Shown: piece after piece, positions 1 through 11,370 of the stretch | Layout: every line of letters starts with the position of its first letter | How positions within the stretch are numbered: the first letter of the stretch is position 1 | Assembly (NCBI RefSeq): GCF_003255815.1 | Contig: NC_037674.1 | Location: forward strand, 26,317,925-26,381,924 | Reading direction: 5' to 3' | Length of the DNA: 64,000 bases | Origin: Theropithecus gelada | Taxonomy: Eukaryota > Chordata > Mammalia > Primates > Cercopithecidae | The notes under the pieces: model-generated | Database searches by the model: none | Told to the model about the DNA's origin: nothing | Seen by the model: the letters and a program-made list of their open reading frames with translations, nothing else | Program-made: the position numbers and the translations under genes

Positions 1-65
1 TATCACATACATATGGGATTATATTTAGCCTGACCAATTCTGAAGACTTTAATTATTTATGCTTT

Positions 66-342
66 TCAGACAGTCTTGCTTTGTTGCTGAGGGTAGACTG
101 TAATGGATCCATCACAGCTCACTGCAGCCTTGGCCTCCTGGGGTCAAGTGATCTTTCCACCTCAGCCTCCCAAGTAGCTGAGACTACAGGCACACATCAT
201 TAATGCCTGGCTAATTTTTGTATTTTTTGTAGAGATGGGGTTTTGCTATGTTGCCCAAGCTGGTCTTGAACTCTGGGGCTCAAGCATTCCAGCCACCTTG
301 GCCTCCCAAAGTGCTGGGATTACAAGCCACTGTGTATGGCCA
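66..342 (-). mobile_element. Old Alu (AluJ-like)
   Basis: Reads as the reverse complement of an Alu: a degraded oligo-T/GAGACAG end, the 'CAGCTCACTGCAGCC' block, the central 'TTTTTGTATTTTTTG' linker and a terminal 'GGGATTACAAGCCAC...GGCCAG'. Many substitutions and the 'TTGCCCAAGCTGG' and 'GGGCTCAAGC' variants suggest the oldest (J) class. The 63-residue frame across it is only Alu sequence. Confidence 0.9.
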
Positions 343-1370
343 GACTTCTTTCAAACTATATTGACTGTAACCCACAGTAAGAAATACATTGTATATCATG
401 ACCTAGTTTATGCATCATGTATATAATTGAAATTTCAAATTGCACAAAAAATCACTTAGCTAATAGTCCCATGCACTTTGATACCTTCTATTCTGATCTA
501 TTCCATTCTTTTGAAAAGCTAGTTGCAATCTAGTGGGTTAGATTAGATTAGATTCTAAGCTAGTTGAAATCAATTAGATTGATTTCATGACCTATTTCAT
601 GCCCACCAAGCCCAGCTTGGATCAGCTAAACTAGTTGACCTGCTGCAGACTCATGATGATGAGAACAATACTTGTTGCTATTAGCCACTGAGTTTTTCAG
701 GTGGTTTATAGACCACATTGTTGTAGCATTAGCTGAGATGCACATCAGAAAGTCAACATTACTTGTTGCAGTAAGATCAAATTATAATTCTGATCAAATT
801 GGTTCTAACCTTGGACAGGTCATCTTTTCTCTCTGGGCTGTAGTTTTTTTTGCCCTGTAAAATGAAGAGAGAGATAGGACTGGAGTAGATCTCTCAAATT
901 CTCCTTACTTCTGAAGTTCAGAGTCTCAGGGCTGCTCTGAGCATATGTGATTTTCACAAATTATATTGCTTCCTCTTCTAAAATGTTTTAGCTCAAGGAG
1001 ATCACCCTTGTCACTATTGTAGAGTGGGGAGCAGATTCTTATATATTTCTCTAGAACAGTGTGGAAGAGTATCAGTCCATAGAAGAACAGTAACTTATTC
1101 AATAAGTTTCAGCATAACCCACGGGGTCTTAGTATTCAACAGAAGCATTCTTCGTGGCCAGTGCTTTCTGTGCATGGCAAGTGGCCTTCTGTCTAATCAG
1201 ACAGGAAAACATTGACTGTTGGCAGCTCTGATCTGCAGAAACGCCTCCCCACTCTTTCATTCGGCTCTACAGTTGTGGTAGCGTCACTGTTTCCACATGC
1301 TCTTCTATGTTTCCCAGCTCCTTTGGAGTTGGATTTTCATGTGATTGAGTTCCAGTCAGTTATATTCCAA
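343..1370. other. No gene recognised; diverged intergenic DNA
   Basis: AT-rich sequence without a credible coding frame. A short (TTAGA)n run lies near 540-560. Around 675-740 the phrase 'TAGCCACTGAGTTTTTCAGG' resembles the 3' end of an old MaLR LTR, but it is too diverged to bound. Confidence 0.5.
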
Positions 1371-1665
1371 TAGAATGTTGGTGGAAATGATATACAGAAC
1401 TTCTAGGCATGGGCTCTAAAACATTTTACATGCCCTCACTCTTTGCTCATCAGGTTGCTGGATGGAGAGAATCCAGTTATAAAATTTCCAAAAAGGAGAC
1501 AATGGAGCTACTGGCTGGAAGAAACATGAGTCTCTGAATGGAGCAGTTCCTTTCCCTCTTGACCTCCCTGGACTGTAACCTGAATTAAAAACAAGTCTTT
1601 GTTGTGTTAAGCCACTGAGATTTGGGGGTTTGTTATATCAGCTAGAACTACCCTGACTAATGCAT
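1371..1665 (+). mobile_element. Old MaLR LTR fragment (MLT1-like)
   Basis: The right end carries the MLT1-family tail 'TTAAGCCACTGAGATTTGGG' followed by 'TTTGTTATATCAGC' and 'CTGACTAATGC'. The upstream 200 bp, with the 'GGAGACAATGGAGCTACTGG' area, fits the body of such an LTR. The left boundary is uncertain and no target duplication is visible. Confidence 0.55.
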
Positions 1666-1971
1666 CTGCTTAGACCCATAATTTTCAATATGTTAGCCAC
1701 TAGCCACATGTTGGAACTGAGCACTTGAAATGTGGCTAGTCAGAATTGAGATGTGCTCTAACTATAGAACAAGTGGATTTCAAAGACTTAGTACACAAAA
1801 AGAAAAGGGTTAATTTTATATTAATGGTATTACAATTATATTTTGGATATATTAGATAAAATATATTATTAAAATTAGTTTCACCCATTTCTCTTTATTT
1901 TTGATGTGACCACTAGAAAATTTAAAGTTGCATATGTGACTTGCATTATATTGTATTGAAAAGTGCTGTCT

Positions 1972-2011
1972 CAGATCTGACTTTTTTTTTTTTTTTTCCA
2001 GATCTGACTTT
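1972..2011 (-). repeat. Oligo-T tract flanked by 13-bp direct repeats
   Basis: A 13-bp sequence, CAGATCTGACTTT, occurs at 1972-1984 and again at 1999-2011, with only a T-tract and one C between. This is the footprint expected of a retrotransposition in which almost nothing but the poly(A) tail was copied (minus orientation). Polymerase slippage on a duplicated segment is the alternative. Confidence 0.6.
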
Positions 2012-2392
2012 CAATCAGGATCTCAGTTTATAGTCTTCAAAGATTAAATCCAGAAAAAACATCAGTGATTGTTCTATTTCTTACTACTAAACTAACCTTA
2101 AATCTGTATACTATACTTGAATTTTAATGGCAGGTCAGAGAGAATTATTTCTGAAAAGGAAGATACTCCCTTCACTTCTGGAGGAGTTTGATATCTATTT
2201 GTTTTCTTTCTTGCCTCCCTCCTACATCTAACTTATTTTTGTTTAATTGGTGATTAATCTAATCTAGGTGTGTTTTTAATCTCAGATATTACATTTTTCA
2301 TCTCTAGAGATTCCATTTGGGTCTTTTATATCTTCAGTTTCTGTCTTCATCATGTTCACATTTTCTTCTACTTTCTTAAACATATGGAATGT

Positions 2393-2670
2393 ATTTTTTT
2401 TTTGAGATGGAGTCCCATTCTGTCACCCAGGCTGGAGTGCAGTGGCACGATCTTGGCTTACTGCAAGTTCCACCTCCTGGGTTCACACCATTCTCCTGCC
2501 TCAGCTTCCCAAGTATCTGGGACTACAGGCGCCCGCCACCACGCCCGGCTAATTACTTTGTATTTTTAGTAGAGACGGGCCAGGATGGTCTCGATCTCCT
2601 GACCTTGTGATCCGCCCGCCTCAGCCTCCCAAAGTGCTGGAATTACAGGCGTGAGCCACCGCACCCAGCC
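2393..2670 (-). mobile_element. Alu (AluY-like) with internal deletion
   Basis: Minus-orientation Alu. The 3' tail is an oligo-T at 2393-2402, and the 5' end is 'GAGCCACCGCACCCAGCC' at about 2670. Flanking sequence 'GGAATGTATTT' is present on both sides, an apparent target-site duplication. The element lacks about 20 bp where 'GTTTCACCGTGTTAGCC' is expected: it reads 'GAGACGGGCCAGGATGG'. Confidence 0.93.
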
Positions 2671-2679
2671 TACGGAATG

Positions 2680-3004
2680 TATTTTTAATAGGTGTTTTAA
2701 TGTCCTTGTTTGAGAATTCTATTCTGTCGTTTTTATGTCTGTTTCTATTGATTGCAGTTTCTCCCTGTTATTGATCATATTATTCTGTTTTTTGACATGC
2801 CTAAAGTTTTTTTTTTTACTAGATGCCAGATATTGTGAATTTTATATTGTGTGCTGAATTGTATTGTATTGTATTCATTTGAATGTCAGCATGTTTTTGT
2901 CGCATGCTGAATTGTATTGAATTCATTTATGTAGTGTTGAATTTTGTTCTGGTACACAGTCAAGTTACTTGGAATCACTTGGATACTTTTAAGACATGAC
3001 GTTA
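2680..3004. repeat. Diverged interspersed repeat, left part
   Basis: The phrases 'GATGCCAGATATTGTGAATTTTA' (about 2822) and 'GTTCTGGTACACAGTCAAG' (about 2948) match a repeat I recognise from many primate loci but cannot name with certainty. It appears to resume after the L1 insertion, at about 3493. It contains a short (ATTGT)n run near 2862. Confidence 0.45.
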
Positions 3005-3492
3005 ACATGCACTCAAATATTAATTGCAGCACCAGTCATAATGGCAGAGACATGGAATCAACCTAAATGCTCATCAGTGACAGATTGGATAAAGAAAATA
3101 TGGTAGATATACACCATGGAATACTATGCAGCCATAAAAAAGAATGAACACATGTCTTTTGCTGGAACATGGGTGGAGCTGGAGGCCATTATCCTTAGCA
3201 AACTAATGCAGAAACAGAAAACGAAATACCGCATGTTCTCACTTATAAGTGGGAATTAAATAATGAGAACTCATGAACAGAAAGAAGGGAACTGTAGACA
3301 CTGGGGGCTCCTTGAGGGTGGAGGGTGGGAGGAGGGAGAGGAGCAGAAAGTATAACTTGAGTACTAGGCTTAGTACCTGGGTGATGAAATAATCTATACA
3401 ACAAACCCCCATAGCACAGGTTTACCTGTATAACAAACCTGCACATGTACCCCCAAACCTAAAAGTTAAAAAAAAAAAAAAAGAAAGAAAAG
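3005..3492 (+). mobile_element. 5'-truncated L1 3' end (L1P type)
   Basis: Plus-orientation end of L1 ORF2 and 3' UTR. It shows 'ACCATGGAATACTATGCAGC', 'TTCTCACTTATAAGTGGGA', the G-rich 3' UTR run near 3315, and 'AACCTGCACATGTACCCC' followed by an A-rich tail. Only the last ~490 bp are present. Flanks 'AAGACATG' and 'AAGACCTG' may be the target duplication. Confidence 0.92.
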
Positions 3493-4060
3493 AAAGACCT
3501 GCCTTTAAGTTTTATTAGGCTGGGTCCAGAGCAGTCTTTAGGGTTAACTTATCCCTAGGAAACATCCTTCTGAGGATTCTACCAGATAGCCTTTGTGTCA
3601 TGAGGGCAGTCTGGTTGGTGGAAATATAAATTATTTCTATCCCAAATTCTGGCCACCCTGACCTCCCTTAACTCTTAGGATTTCTCCTCCCTGTGCTGTG
3701 ACCTGGAAACTGCCTCTAGTCAGTAAGCTGTGACAATTACAGGGCTTGTCTTGTTTTCGTTTCCCTTCTCTCTGGGAGATTGGAGTTCTGTGCTGGTTGT
3801 TTTTCAATGTCTGAAAATCATGATTTCATAAGTCTCTCTGGTTTCCTAGTTGTTTAAGGCAGGAAGATAAATCCAGTCCTTGTTACTCTTGGCCATAAGA
3901 CGTAGTACCTTAACCAGGTAGTACCAGGTTTTAATTTCATTAGATATTCCTACCCTATTCTAGAAATTGCTGAGGAACTTGATCAAATTCAATACAGAAT
4001 TTTGAAGGAAGAGAGCTGTCTCACTCTCTGTAGACAAATAACTCTTCTATATGTTTGTTT
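3493..4060. repeat. Diverged interspersed repeat, right part
   Basis: 'GGCTGGGTCCAGAGCAGTCTTTAG' and the following C/T-rich text continue the repeat interrupted at 3005. The repeat family is not assigned. The order of the two halves supports the reading that the L1 end was inserted into it. Confidence 0.4.
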
Positions 4061-4754
4061 TGTGTTTGGTCAGGTTATTAAATATAATGATGCTGCAATT
4101 AGGGGTACCATTATCATCAAAAGGAAGAGCCCCTTATTGTGATAGCTAAATGGTGAGTTAGGAAAGCTAAATAGAGAAGAAGAGAAATTCTTAAATCTTC
4201 TCATTAGAATGAGGCCCCTGAAGACTTGCATCAACAGATATTTCTGGACAGGCCACAGTGCACAGAGCAGAGGCTTTTGCTGGAACAGGTCAAGGCAAAA
4301 ACTGTGGTAGGCCAGTCTAAGCTGACCTCTTCCCCAAAATTGTGAGTGGTATTTGAGAATGTTCTTTGTGGGAGAATACTGTGGACTTAGGACTACCAAT
4401 TTGTCTGTTTGCATAATTGCATTTTTTTAAAAAATTATTTTGTTGGGGGAAGTTTGCTGTTTCTTAAAAGTTTCCCTCCAGGGACATCAAACTTATAAAT
4501 GTTGAAAATTGTTGTCAGCCCTTGGGCTATCCAGCAGTCTCCTTTCCCTACCTCTTCCTCAGATTTTCAAGGCATAAGCCAGTAAAGTAGGATATCTCTA
4601 AAGTTTTATCCCTATAATGACATGGATATTATCAGTACTGGCATATTCTTTGTTAAACAATTTTTTGTTCGTTTTAATTTAAAAACCTTCATTGACTAAT
4701 ATTTGTGATTCTAGAAGGTAATTTTCCCTCTGATAATTTTTTCTCTTTTATTTT
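4061..4754. other. No feature recognised
   Basis: About 700 bp of AT-rich sequence with a chance minus-strand frame of 114 codons (4070-4414). That frame has no recognisable domain, no splice context and ordinary local composition. Confidence 0.45.
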
Positions 4755-6722
4755 TAGTTGACATGTAATAATTATACATATTTATGGGATATAGAGTGAT
4801 ATTTTGATATGTATATACAATTTATAATAATCAAACCAGGTTGTAAAAAGCAAATCCATCACCTCAAGCATTTATTATTTCTTTGTGCTGTGAACATTCA
4901 AAATCCTCACTTCAAGCTTTTTGAAAATACACAAATAAGTTACTGTTAGCCATATTCACCCTACAATGCTGCAGAACACTAGAATGAATTCTTCCTGTCT
5001 AGCCATAATTTTGTATCCATTAACCAGCCTTTCCCCATCCTTCCCTCCCCTTTATCCTTCCCAGCCTTTAATAGCCACAATTCTACTCTCTACTTCCATG
5101 AGCTCAAAAATTTGTTTTAGCTCCCCCTTATAAGTGAGAATATGAAGTATTTAACTTTCTGTGCCTGACTTACTTTGCTTAACATAATATCCTCTGGGCT
5201 CATTCATACTGATATGAATGACAGGATTTCATTGGTTTTATGGCTAAATAGTATTTCATTGTGCTCATTTGAAAATCCATTCATCTGTTGATGGAAATTT
5301 AGGTTGATTCCAGATCTTAGCTATTGTGAATAGTGCTGTAATAAACATGGGGGTGCAGGTATACCTTTGATATACTGATTTCCTTTCCTTTGAATAAATA
5401 CCCAGTAACGGGATTGCTGAATGTATGAAAGTTCTATTTTTAATTTTTTGAGAAGCCTCCATACTATTTTCCATAATGGCTGTAGTAATATGCATTCCCA
5501 CCAACAGTGTATGAGTTCCCCTTTCTCCACATTCTTACCAGCATTTGTTTTTTTCTTTTTGATAACAGCCATTCTAACTGGGGTGAGATCTCATTGTGGT
5601 TTGATATACATTTTCCTGATGATTAGTGATGTTGATCATTTTATTATATACCTGTTGGCCATCAGTATGTCTTCTTTTGAGAAATGTCTATTGATGTCCT
5701 TTGCCCACTTTTTAATGGGATTATTTGTGGGTTTTTTTTTTTTTACAGTTGAATTGAGTTCCTTGTATATTCTAGATATTAGTTCCTCCTTGTCAGATTA
5801 ATAGTTTGCAGATATTTTGTCACAATCGACAGGTTGTGTCTTTACTGTGTTGATTGTGTCTTTGCTGTGCAGAAACTTTTCAATTTAATATAGTTCACAT
5901 TTGTCTATTTTTGTTTTTGTTGCATATACTTTTGAAATCTTAGCCATATAGTCTTTGCCTAGATCAGTATCCTGAAGCATTTCCTCTGTGTTTTCTTCTA
6001 GTAGTTTTATAGTTTTGGGTCTTAGGCTTAAGTCTTTTATCCATCTTGAGTTAATTTTTGTATGTGTTGAGAGACAGGAGTCTAGTTTCATTATTCTGCA
6101 TATGGATATCCAGTTTTCCCAGCACCATTTATTGAAAAGGGTGTTCTTTACTCAATGTGTGTTGGAACCTTTATTGAATGTCAGTTGGCTGTAAATATGT
6201 GGATTTATTTCTGAGTTCTGTATTCTGTTCCATTGGTCTATGTGTCTGTTTTTATACCAATACCATGCTGTTTTGGTTACTATAGCTTTGTAGTATATTT
6301 TGAAATCTGGTAGTATGGTGCCTCCAACTTTGTTCTTTTTGTCCAGGTTTTTTGTTTTTTGTTTTTTTTTTTTGCTATTCAGGGTCTTTTGTAGTTCCAT
6401 ATACATTTTAGAACTGTTTTTTCTATTTCTATGAAGAATGTCATTGGTATTTTGGTAGGGATTACACTGAATCTGTAAATTGCTGTGGGTAGTATGGTCA
6501 ATTTAACAATATTAATTCTTCTGATCCATGAACAAGGGAAGTGTTTCCATTTGTTTGTGTCCATTTGTTGTGTTCAAAACACCAATGAAAGAAGTAATTT
6601 CTTTCATCTTTCAGTGAATATGTTTTGGTGTTCAAGAATTTCTTTCATTGATGTTTTGTAGTTTTCCTTGTAGAGGTCTTTCACTTTCTTGGTTAAGTTC
6701 CTGGGTATTTTATTTATTTATT
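4755..6722 (-). mobile_element. L1 (older, L1M type), ORF2 3' half and 3' UTR
   Basis: Reading right to left this is the 3' part of an L1. The 3' UTR end lies near 4755-4850 ('GATATTTTGATATGTATA' on the plus strand). The last ORF2 segment is at 5100-5600, including the plus-strand signature 'CCATTCATCTGTTGATGG'. Reverse-transcriptase-domain downstream sequence runs to about 6720. Frames are broken by stops into pieces of 60-85 codons, for example 6152-6406 and 6379-6564, so it is dead. It abuts a second L1 end at (TTTA)n, 6712-6727. Confidence 0.9.
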
Positions 6723-6727
6723 TATTT

Positions 6728-9600
6728 AGTTTGTTTGTTAATTTCAGCTTTTAGATACAGGAGTATCTAAAATATTATAAAACAAACCTTGTACAGGCTT
6801 GTTACATGAATATATTGTACCCAGGTAGTGAGCCTAGTACCCAATAGGTAGTTTTTCAACCCACGCCCCTCTCACACTCTCCCTCTTTTGGTAGTCCTCA
6901 GTGTCTATCGTTGCAATCTTTATGTCCATGAGTACCTGATGTTTAGCTACCATATATAAGTGAGAACACGTGGTATTTGGTTTTCTGTTCCTGTGTTAAT
7001 TTGCTTAGGATAATGGCCTTCAGCTCCATCCATGTTGTTGCAAAGGACATGATTTCATTCTTTTTTTATGGCTTCATAGAATTTCACAGTGTATATGTAC
7101 CACATTTCCTTTATCCAATCCACAGTTGATGGGCACCTAGCTTAATTCCATGTCTTTGCTATTGTGAATAGCATGGTGATGAATATATGAGAGTGCATCT
7201 TTTTGGTATAATGATTTATTTTCCTTTGAGTAAACACCCAGTAAAATGGGATTGCTGGGTTTAATGGTAGCTATGTTTTAAGTTCTTTGAGAAATCTCCA
7301 AAATGTTTTCCACGGTAGCTGAACTAATTTATAGCCCCACCAACAATGTATAAGTGTTTCCTTTTCTTCATGTCTCACCAGCACCTGGTTTTTGACTTTT
7401 TTTTTTTTTTTTTTTTTTCGAGATGAAGTCTTCCTTTGTCGCCCAGGCCGAAGTGCAGTGGTGCAATCTCCGCTCACTGCAAATTCTGCCTCCCGGGTTC
7501 AAGTGATTCTCCTGCCTCAGCCTCCTGAGTAGCTGGGATTACAGGCACATGCCACCACACCTGGATAATTTTTGTATTTTTTGGCACACCACCACACCTG
7601 GCTAATTTTTGTATTTTTTAGCAGAGACAGGGTTTTGCCATGTTGGCCAGGCTGGTCTGAAACTCCTGACCTCAGGTGATCCTCCCGCCTTGGCCTTCTA
7701 AAGTGCTGGGATTACAGGCATGAGCCACCATGCCTGGCCCTTGGCTTTTTAATAATAGACGTTCTGACTGGTATGAGATGGTATCTCATTGTGGTTTTGA
7801 CTTGCATTTCTCTGATGATTAGTGATGATGAGCATTTTTTCCATATGTGTTTGGCTGCTTTTATGTCTTCTTTTGAGAGATGTCTGTTCATGTCCTTTGC
7901 CCACTTTTTAATGGAGCTATTTGTTTTTTGCTTGTGGCATTAAGTTCCATATAGATTCTGGATATTAGACCTTTGTTAGATACATAGTTGGCGAAAATTT
8001 TCTCCCATTCTATAGGAGATATTTCCTAGGTTTTCTTCTATGATTTTTATAGTTTGAGGTCTTACATTTAAATATTTAATCTCTCTTGAGTTAATCTTTG
8101 TATATGGCAAAAAGTAGAGGTTCAATTTCATTGTTTTCTTCTGGGATAACATGGCTAGCCATTTTAAGGCTAGGCTTTATTACTGAGTATTTGTTCTGTT
8201 CTATTGGTCTGTATGTCTGTTTTTGTACCAGTACCTTGCTGGTTTGGTTACCATGGCTTTATAGTATGGTTTGAAGTTGGGTAGTGTGATGCCTCTGGCT
8301 CAGTTCTTTTTGTTTAGTATTGCTTTGGTTATTTGGGCTCTTTTTTTTAGCTCCATATGAATTTGAGAATAGGTTTTTCTAATTCTGTGAAGAATGACAT
8401 TGGTAGTTTGATAGGAATAGCATTGAATCTATAAATTACTTTGGGCAGTATGACCATTTTAATGATACTGATTCTTCCAATCCATGAGCATGGAATGTTT
8501 TTCCATTTATCTGTGTCATCTCTGATTTCTTCCAGCAGTGTTTTTTTTTACTTCTCCTTGTAGAGATCTTTAACCTCCTTGGTTAGCTGTATTCCTAGGT
8601 ATTTCATTTTCTTTGTGGCTATTGTAAATGGGATTGTGTTCTTGATTTGACTTTCAGCCTGGACGTTATTGATGTATAGAAATGCCACTAATTTTTGTAT
8701 ATTGATTTTGTATCCTATAACCTTGCTAAAGTCATTTTTTAAAGTTTTCTTTTTGGTGAAGTTTTTAGAGTTTTCTAAGTATAGAATCATATCATTAGCA
8801 AAGAGAGATAGTTTGACTTCTTTTCCCATTTGGATACCTTTTATTTGTTTTGCCTGATTGCTCTGGCTAGGACTTCTAGTACTATGTTGAATAGGAGTGG
8901 TGAACATGGGCATCCTTGTCTTATTCCAGTTCTCAGGGGGAATGGTTCCAGCTTTTGCTCACTCAGTATGATATTGGCTGTGGTTTTGTCATAGATGGCT
9001 CTTACAATTTTTGAGGTATGTTCCTTTGATGCCTAGTCTATTAAGGGTTTTTATTATGAAGAGATATTGGACTTTATAGAAAGCTTTTTCTGCATCTATT
9101 GAGAAGATCATATGGTCTATACTTTTAATTCTGTTTATGTGGTGAATCACATTTATTGATTTGCATTATATTGAACCATCCTTGTATCCCAGGAATAAAG
9201 GCTACTTGATTGTGGTGAATTAACTTTTTGATGTGTTGCTGGATTCAGTTTGCTAGTATTTTGTGAGGAGTTTTGCCTCTGTGCTTTCAGGAATATTGGC
9301 CTAAAGTTTTCTTTTCTTTTTTTTTTTTTTTGTCATTCTCTGCCAGATTTTGGTATTAGGCTGATACTGCCTTCAGAGAATGAGTTAAGGAGGAGTCCCT
9401 CCTCAATTTTTTAGAATACTTTTAGTATGATTGGTACCATTTCTTCTTTATACATCTGGTAGAATTTGGCTGTGAATCCTTCTGGTCCAGGGCTTTTTTT
9501 GGTTGGTAGGTTTTTTGTTTGTTTGTTTGTTTGTTTTTAACAGATTCAGTTTCAGAGCTTGCTATTGGTCTATTCAGGGTTTCAATTTATCTTATATCCC
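6728..9600 (-). mobile_element. L1 (L1P/L1PB-like), ORF2 reverse-transcriptase region to 3' end
   Basis: A second minus-strand L1 is stacked directly on the previous one. Its 3' end ('ACCCAGGTAGTGAGCC' and 'CATGTTGTTGCAAAGGACATG' on the plus strand) lies at 6735-7060. ORF2 continues to about 9600. The 121-codon minus frame at 8548-8913 includes 'LFANDMILYLENS', the degraded form of the L1 reverse-transcriptase F/YADDM active-site block; here AND replaces ADD, so the catalytic motif is damaged. It is interrupted by an Alu at 7397-7739. ORF2 stops abruptly at about 9600. Confidence 0.92.
7397..7739 (-). mobile_element. Alu inside L1, with 37-bp internal tandem duplication
   Basis: Minus-orientation Alu with a 22-base oligo-T at 7397-7418 and its 5' end 'CACCATGCCTGGCCC' at about 7739. 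The segment 'CCACCACACCTGG.TAATTT' and the following 'TTTGTATTTTTT' occurs twice, starting at 7552 and 7589 (period 37 bp). This explains the element's length above 300 bp. The surrounding L1 text resumes in register after it. Confidence 0.93.
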
Positions 9601-10440
9601 CTGAGTTTCCTTAAGAGCATTGTTTTGAATTCTTTTTCGGGTATTTCGTAGATTTTTTTTTTTTTTTTGATCTGTTACTGGAGAATTATTGCAGTCTTTT
9701 GAAGGTGTCATGTTTCCTTGCTTTTTTAAAAACGGTTCTTGTGTTCTTACATTAACATCTGTGCATCTGGTGCAATAGTCACTTCTTCTAATTTTATGGA
9801 TTGGCTTTTGTAGGGAAAGATTTTTCCTGTAGTTGTATCTATAGTGATGGTTGGATTGGGTATTTTGGCTTCAATTCTGAGTGGGCACAGTAGTGTAGTC
9901 TCCATATGATTTCTTTCTCTGTAATCAGTGTCAGTGGTGTCCGTGAGTTCCTTGATGACTTAGGCTGAACTTGTTAGTGGAGGCTGTGGTGAGGCTTCGC
10001 TCGGGATGGGGACACCAACTGAGCCATCTTCAGGCACCAGTGGTCGTGTTGGTGAGACAGACATACTGGTCTTCATGCCCCTGGGAAGCATATGTGGGTG
10101 CTGGTGGAGGTGGGGGCCCTGCATGGGCCCATTCTGTAGCTTCCAGATGGCATCCACATGTGCTGGGAATAGCAGTGGTGGGCTGGGAGACAGGCCTTTG
10201 GCCCTTGGCTGGCATGCATGGCACCACTGGTAACAGTAGTGGCAGCAGGCTGGCTGTGGGGCCCCTGGGTGGCACATGTGGGTGCCAGTGGTGGCAGCAG
10301 AAGGTGTCACAGGCCTGTCCTTGGGGCTGTGGCCCACATGAGTGCTGAGCACTGGCAGCAGTGCTGAATTTTTTGGAAATGAAGTGATTCTTAAGTTTTT
10401 TCTTGGTTTAAGAATTATCATTACTTGTCTGAATTTATCT
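9601..10440 (-). mobile_element. L1 5' region with GC-rich minisatellite-like segment
   Basis: From 9601 the sequence changes from ORF2 to text typical of older L1 5' regions ('TTACTGGAGAATTATTGCAG', 'CATCTGGTGCAATAGTCAC'). A GC-rich segment at about 10040-10350 follows, made of degenerate units around 'GGCCCCTGGGTGGCACATG' and 'GTGGTGGCAGCAG'. ORF1 and the 5' half of ORF2 are missing between this and the preceding block. The frames of 75-153 codons here, on both strands, come from the GC-rich repeat and are not genes. Confidence 0.65.
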
Positions 10441-10687
10441 TGTGAGGCTGGCTACAAAACGCATTGAAGTTGTATCCTTTGTGCATAGAATATCAGGAAT
10501 GGCATGAACCATCACTTCCCCTTCTGCAATCATGGTAGGTGTTGCCATCTATCACATCTCTCTTGCTCTGGATTTAAAACTCAGCTTCAGGATCCTTCCC
10601 AGCATAGTGCTTCAGGCATCCACTACTAGTTTATCTGAGTTGTCACTCAAAATGAAACCTATTTTTTCTGTCTTAACCAGTACATAA
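10441..10687. other. No feature recognised
   Basis: A short stretch between the L1 5' region and the next Alu with no coding signal. It could be a diverged continuation of L1. Confidence 0.3.
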
Positions 10688-10984
10688 AGCTGGGCACGGT
10701 GACTCATGCCTGGAATCCCAGCACTTTGGGAGGCTGAGGCTGATCACCTGAGGTCAGCAGTTCGAGACCAGCCTGGCCAACATGATGAAAACCCATCTCT
10801 ACTAAAAATACAAAAGTTAACTGGGCATGGTGGTGGGTGCCTGTAATACCAGCTACTTGGGAGGCTGAAGCAGGAGAATCGCTTGAACCTAGGGAGGCAG
10901 AGAATGCAGTGAGCTGAGATTGTGCCATTGCACTCCAGTCTGAGCAACAAGAGTGAAACTCCATCTCAAGAAAAAAAAAAAAAG
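10688..10984 (+). mobile_element. Alu (AluS-like), plus orientation
   Basis: Starts 'GCTGGGCACGGTGACTCATG' and ends with an A-tail at 10971-10983. Left flank 'GTACATAA' and right flank 'GTATATAA' suggest a target duplication. The two minus-strand frames of 68 and 124 codons across it are antisense Alu peptides ('HHVGQAGLELLTS' type). Confidence 0.95.
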
Positions 10985-11164
10985 TATATAATTGGCTTGT
11001 AACATCAACCTTCCTCACATTAAGGGGAAGTAGTCTGGAAGTCCCAACTTGAAGACTACAAGTACAGTTCAAACACACCTTCTACATGATTTACTATTAT
11101 CTATAATGACACTCTACTTCTAATTAAAAGGCCTACAAGAAAAAATAATTTGTCATCACAACAA

Positions 11165-11370
11165 TAGGGAAATATTTATTGAGTGCAGCTGGGTCAGAAG
11201 CTGTTCTAAACACTGTCATGTGTTTTATTTTAATCTCCTCAAGCCCCTGTAGCACAGGCATTATTTTCCTATTTTATTGATGAGGAAACAGAGGCTCAGA
11301 GAACTTAAATGATTTAATACAGATATCTATCTGTAGAAGCAGGATTTGCGCTGGAATCTCATGATCTTCC
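11165..11370 (-). mobile_element. MIR fragment
   Basis: The plus strand reads 'TTTTATTGATGAGGAAACAG' then 'AGGCTCAGAGA', the reverse complement of the MIR core and tail. It is preceded by the degenerate 'ATTTATTGAGTGC' end. Old SINE with no coding content. Confidence 0.75.

Noticed and set aside
8548..8913. 121-codon minus frame with reverse-transcriptase-like text
   Set aside because: It is a fragment of L1 ORF2, already covered by the L1 entry; the catalytic motif is damaged.
9960..10421. 153-codon minus frame rich in Pro, His and Ala
   Set aside because: Composition comes from GC-rich repeat units in the L1 5' region; equally long frames exist on the other strand.
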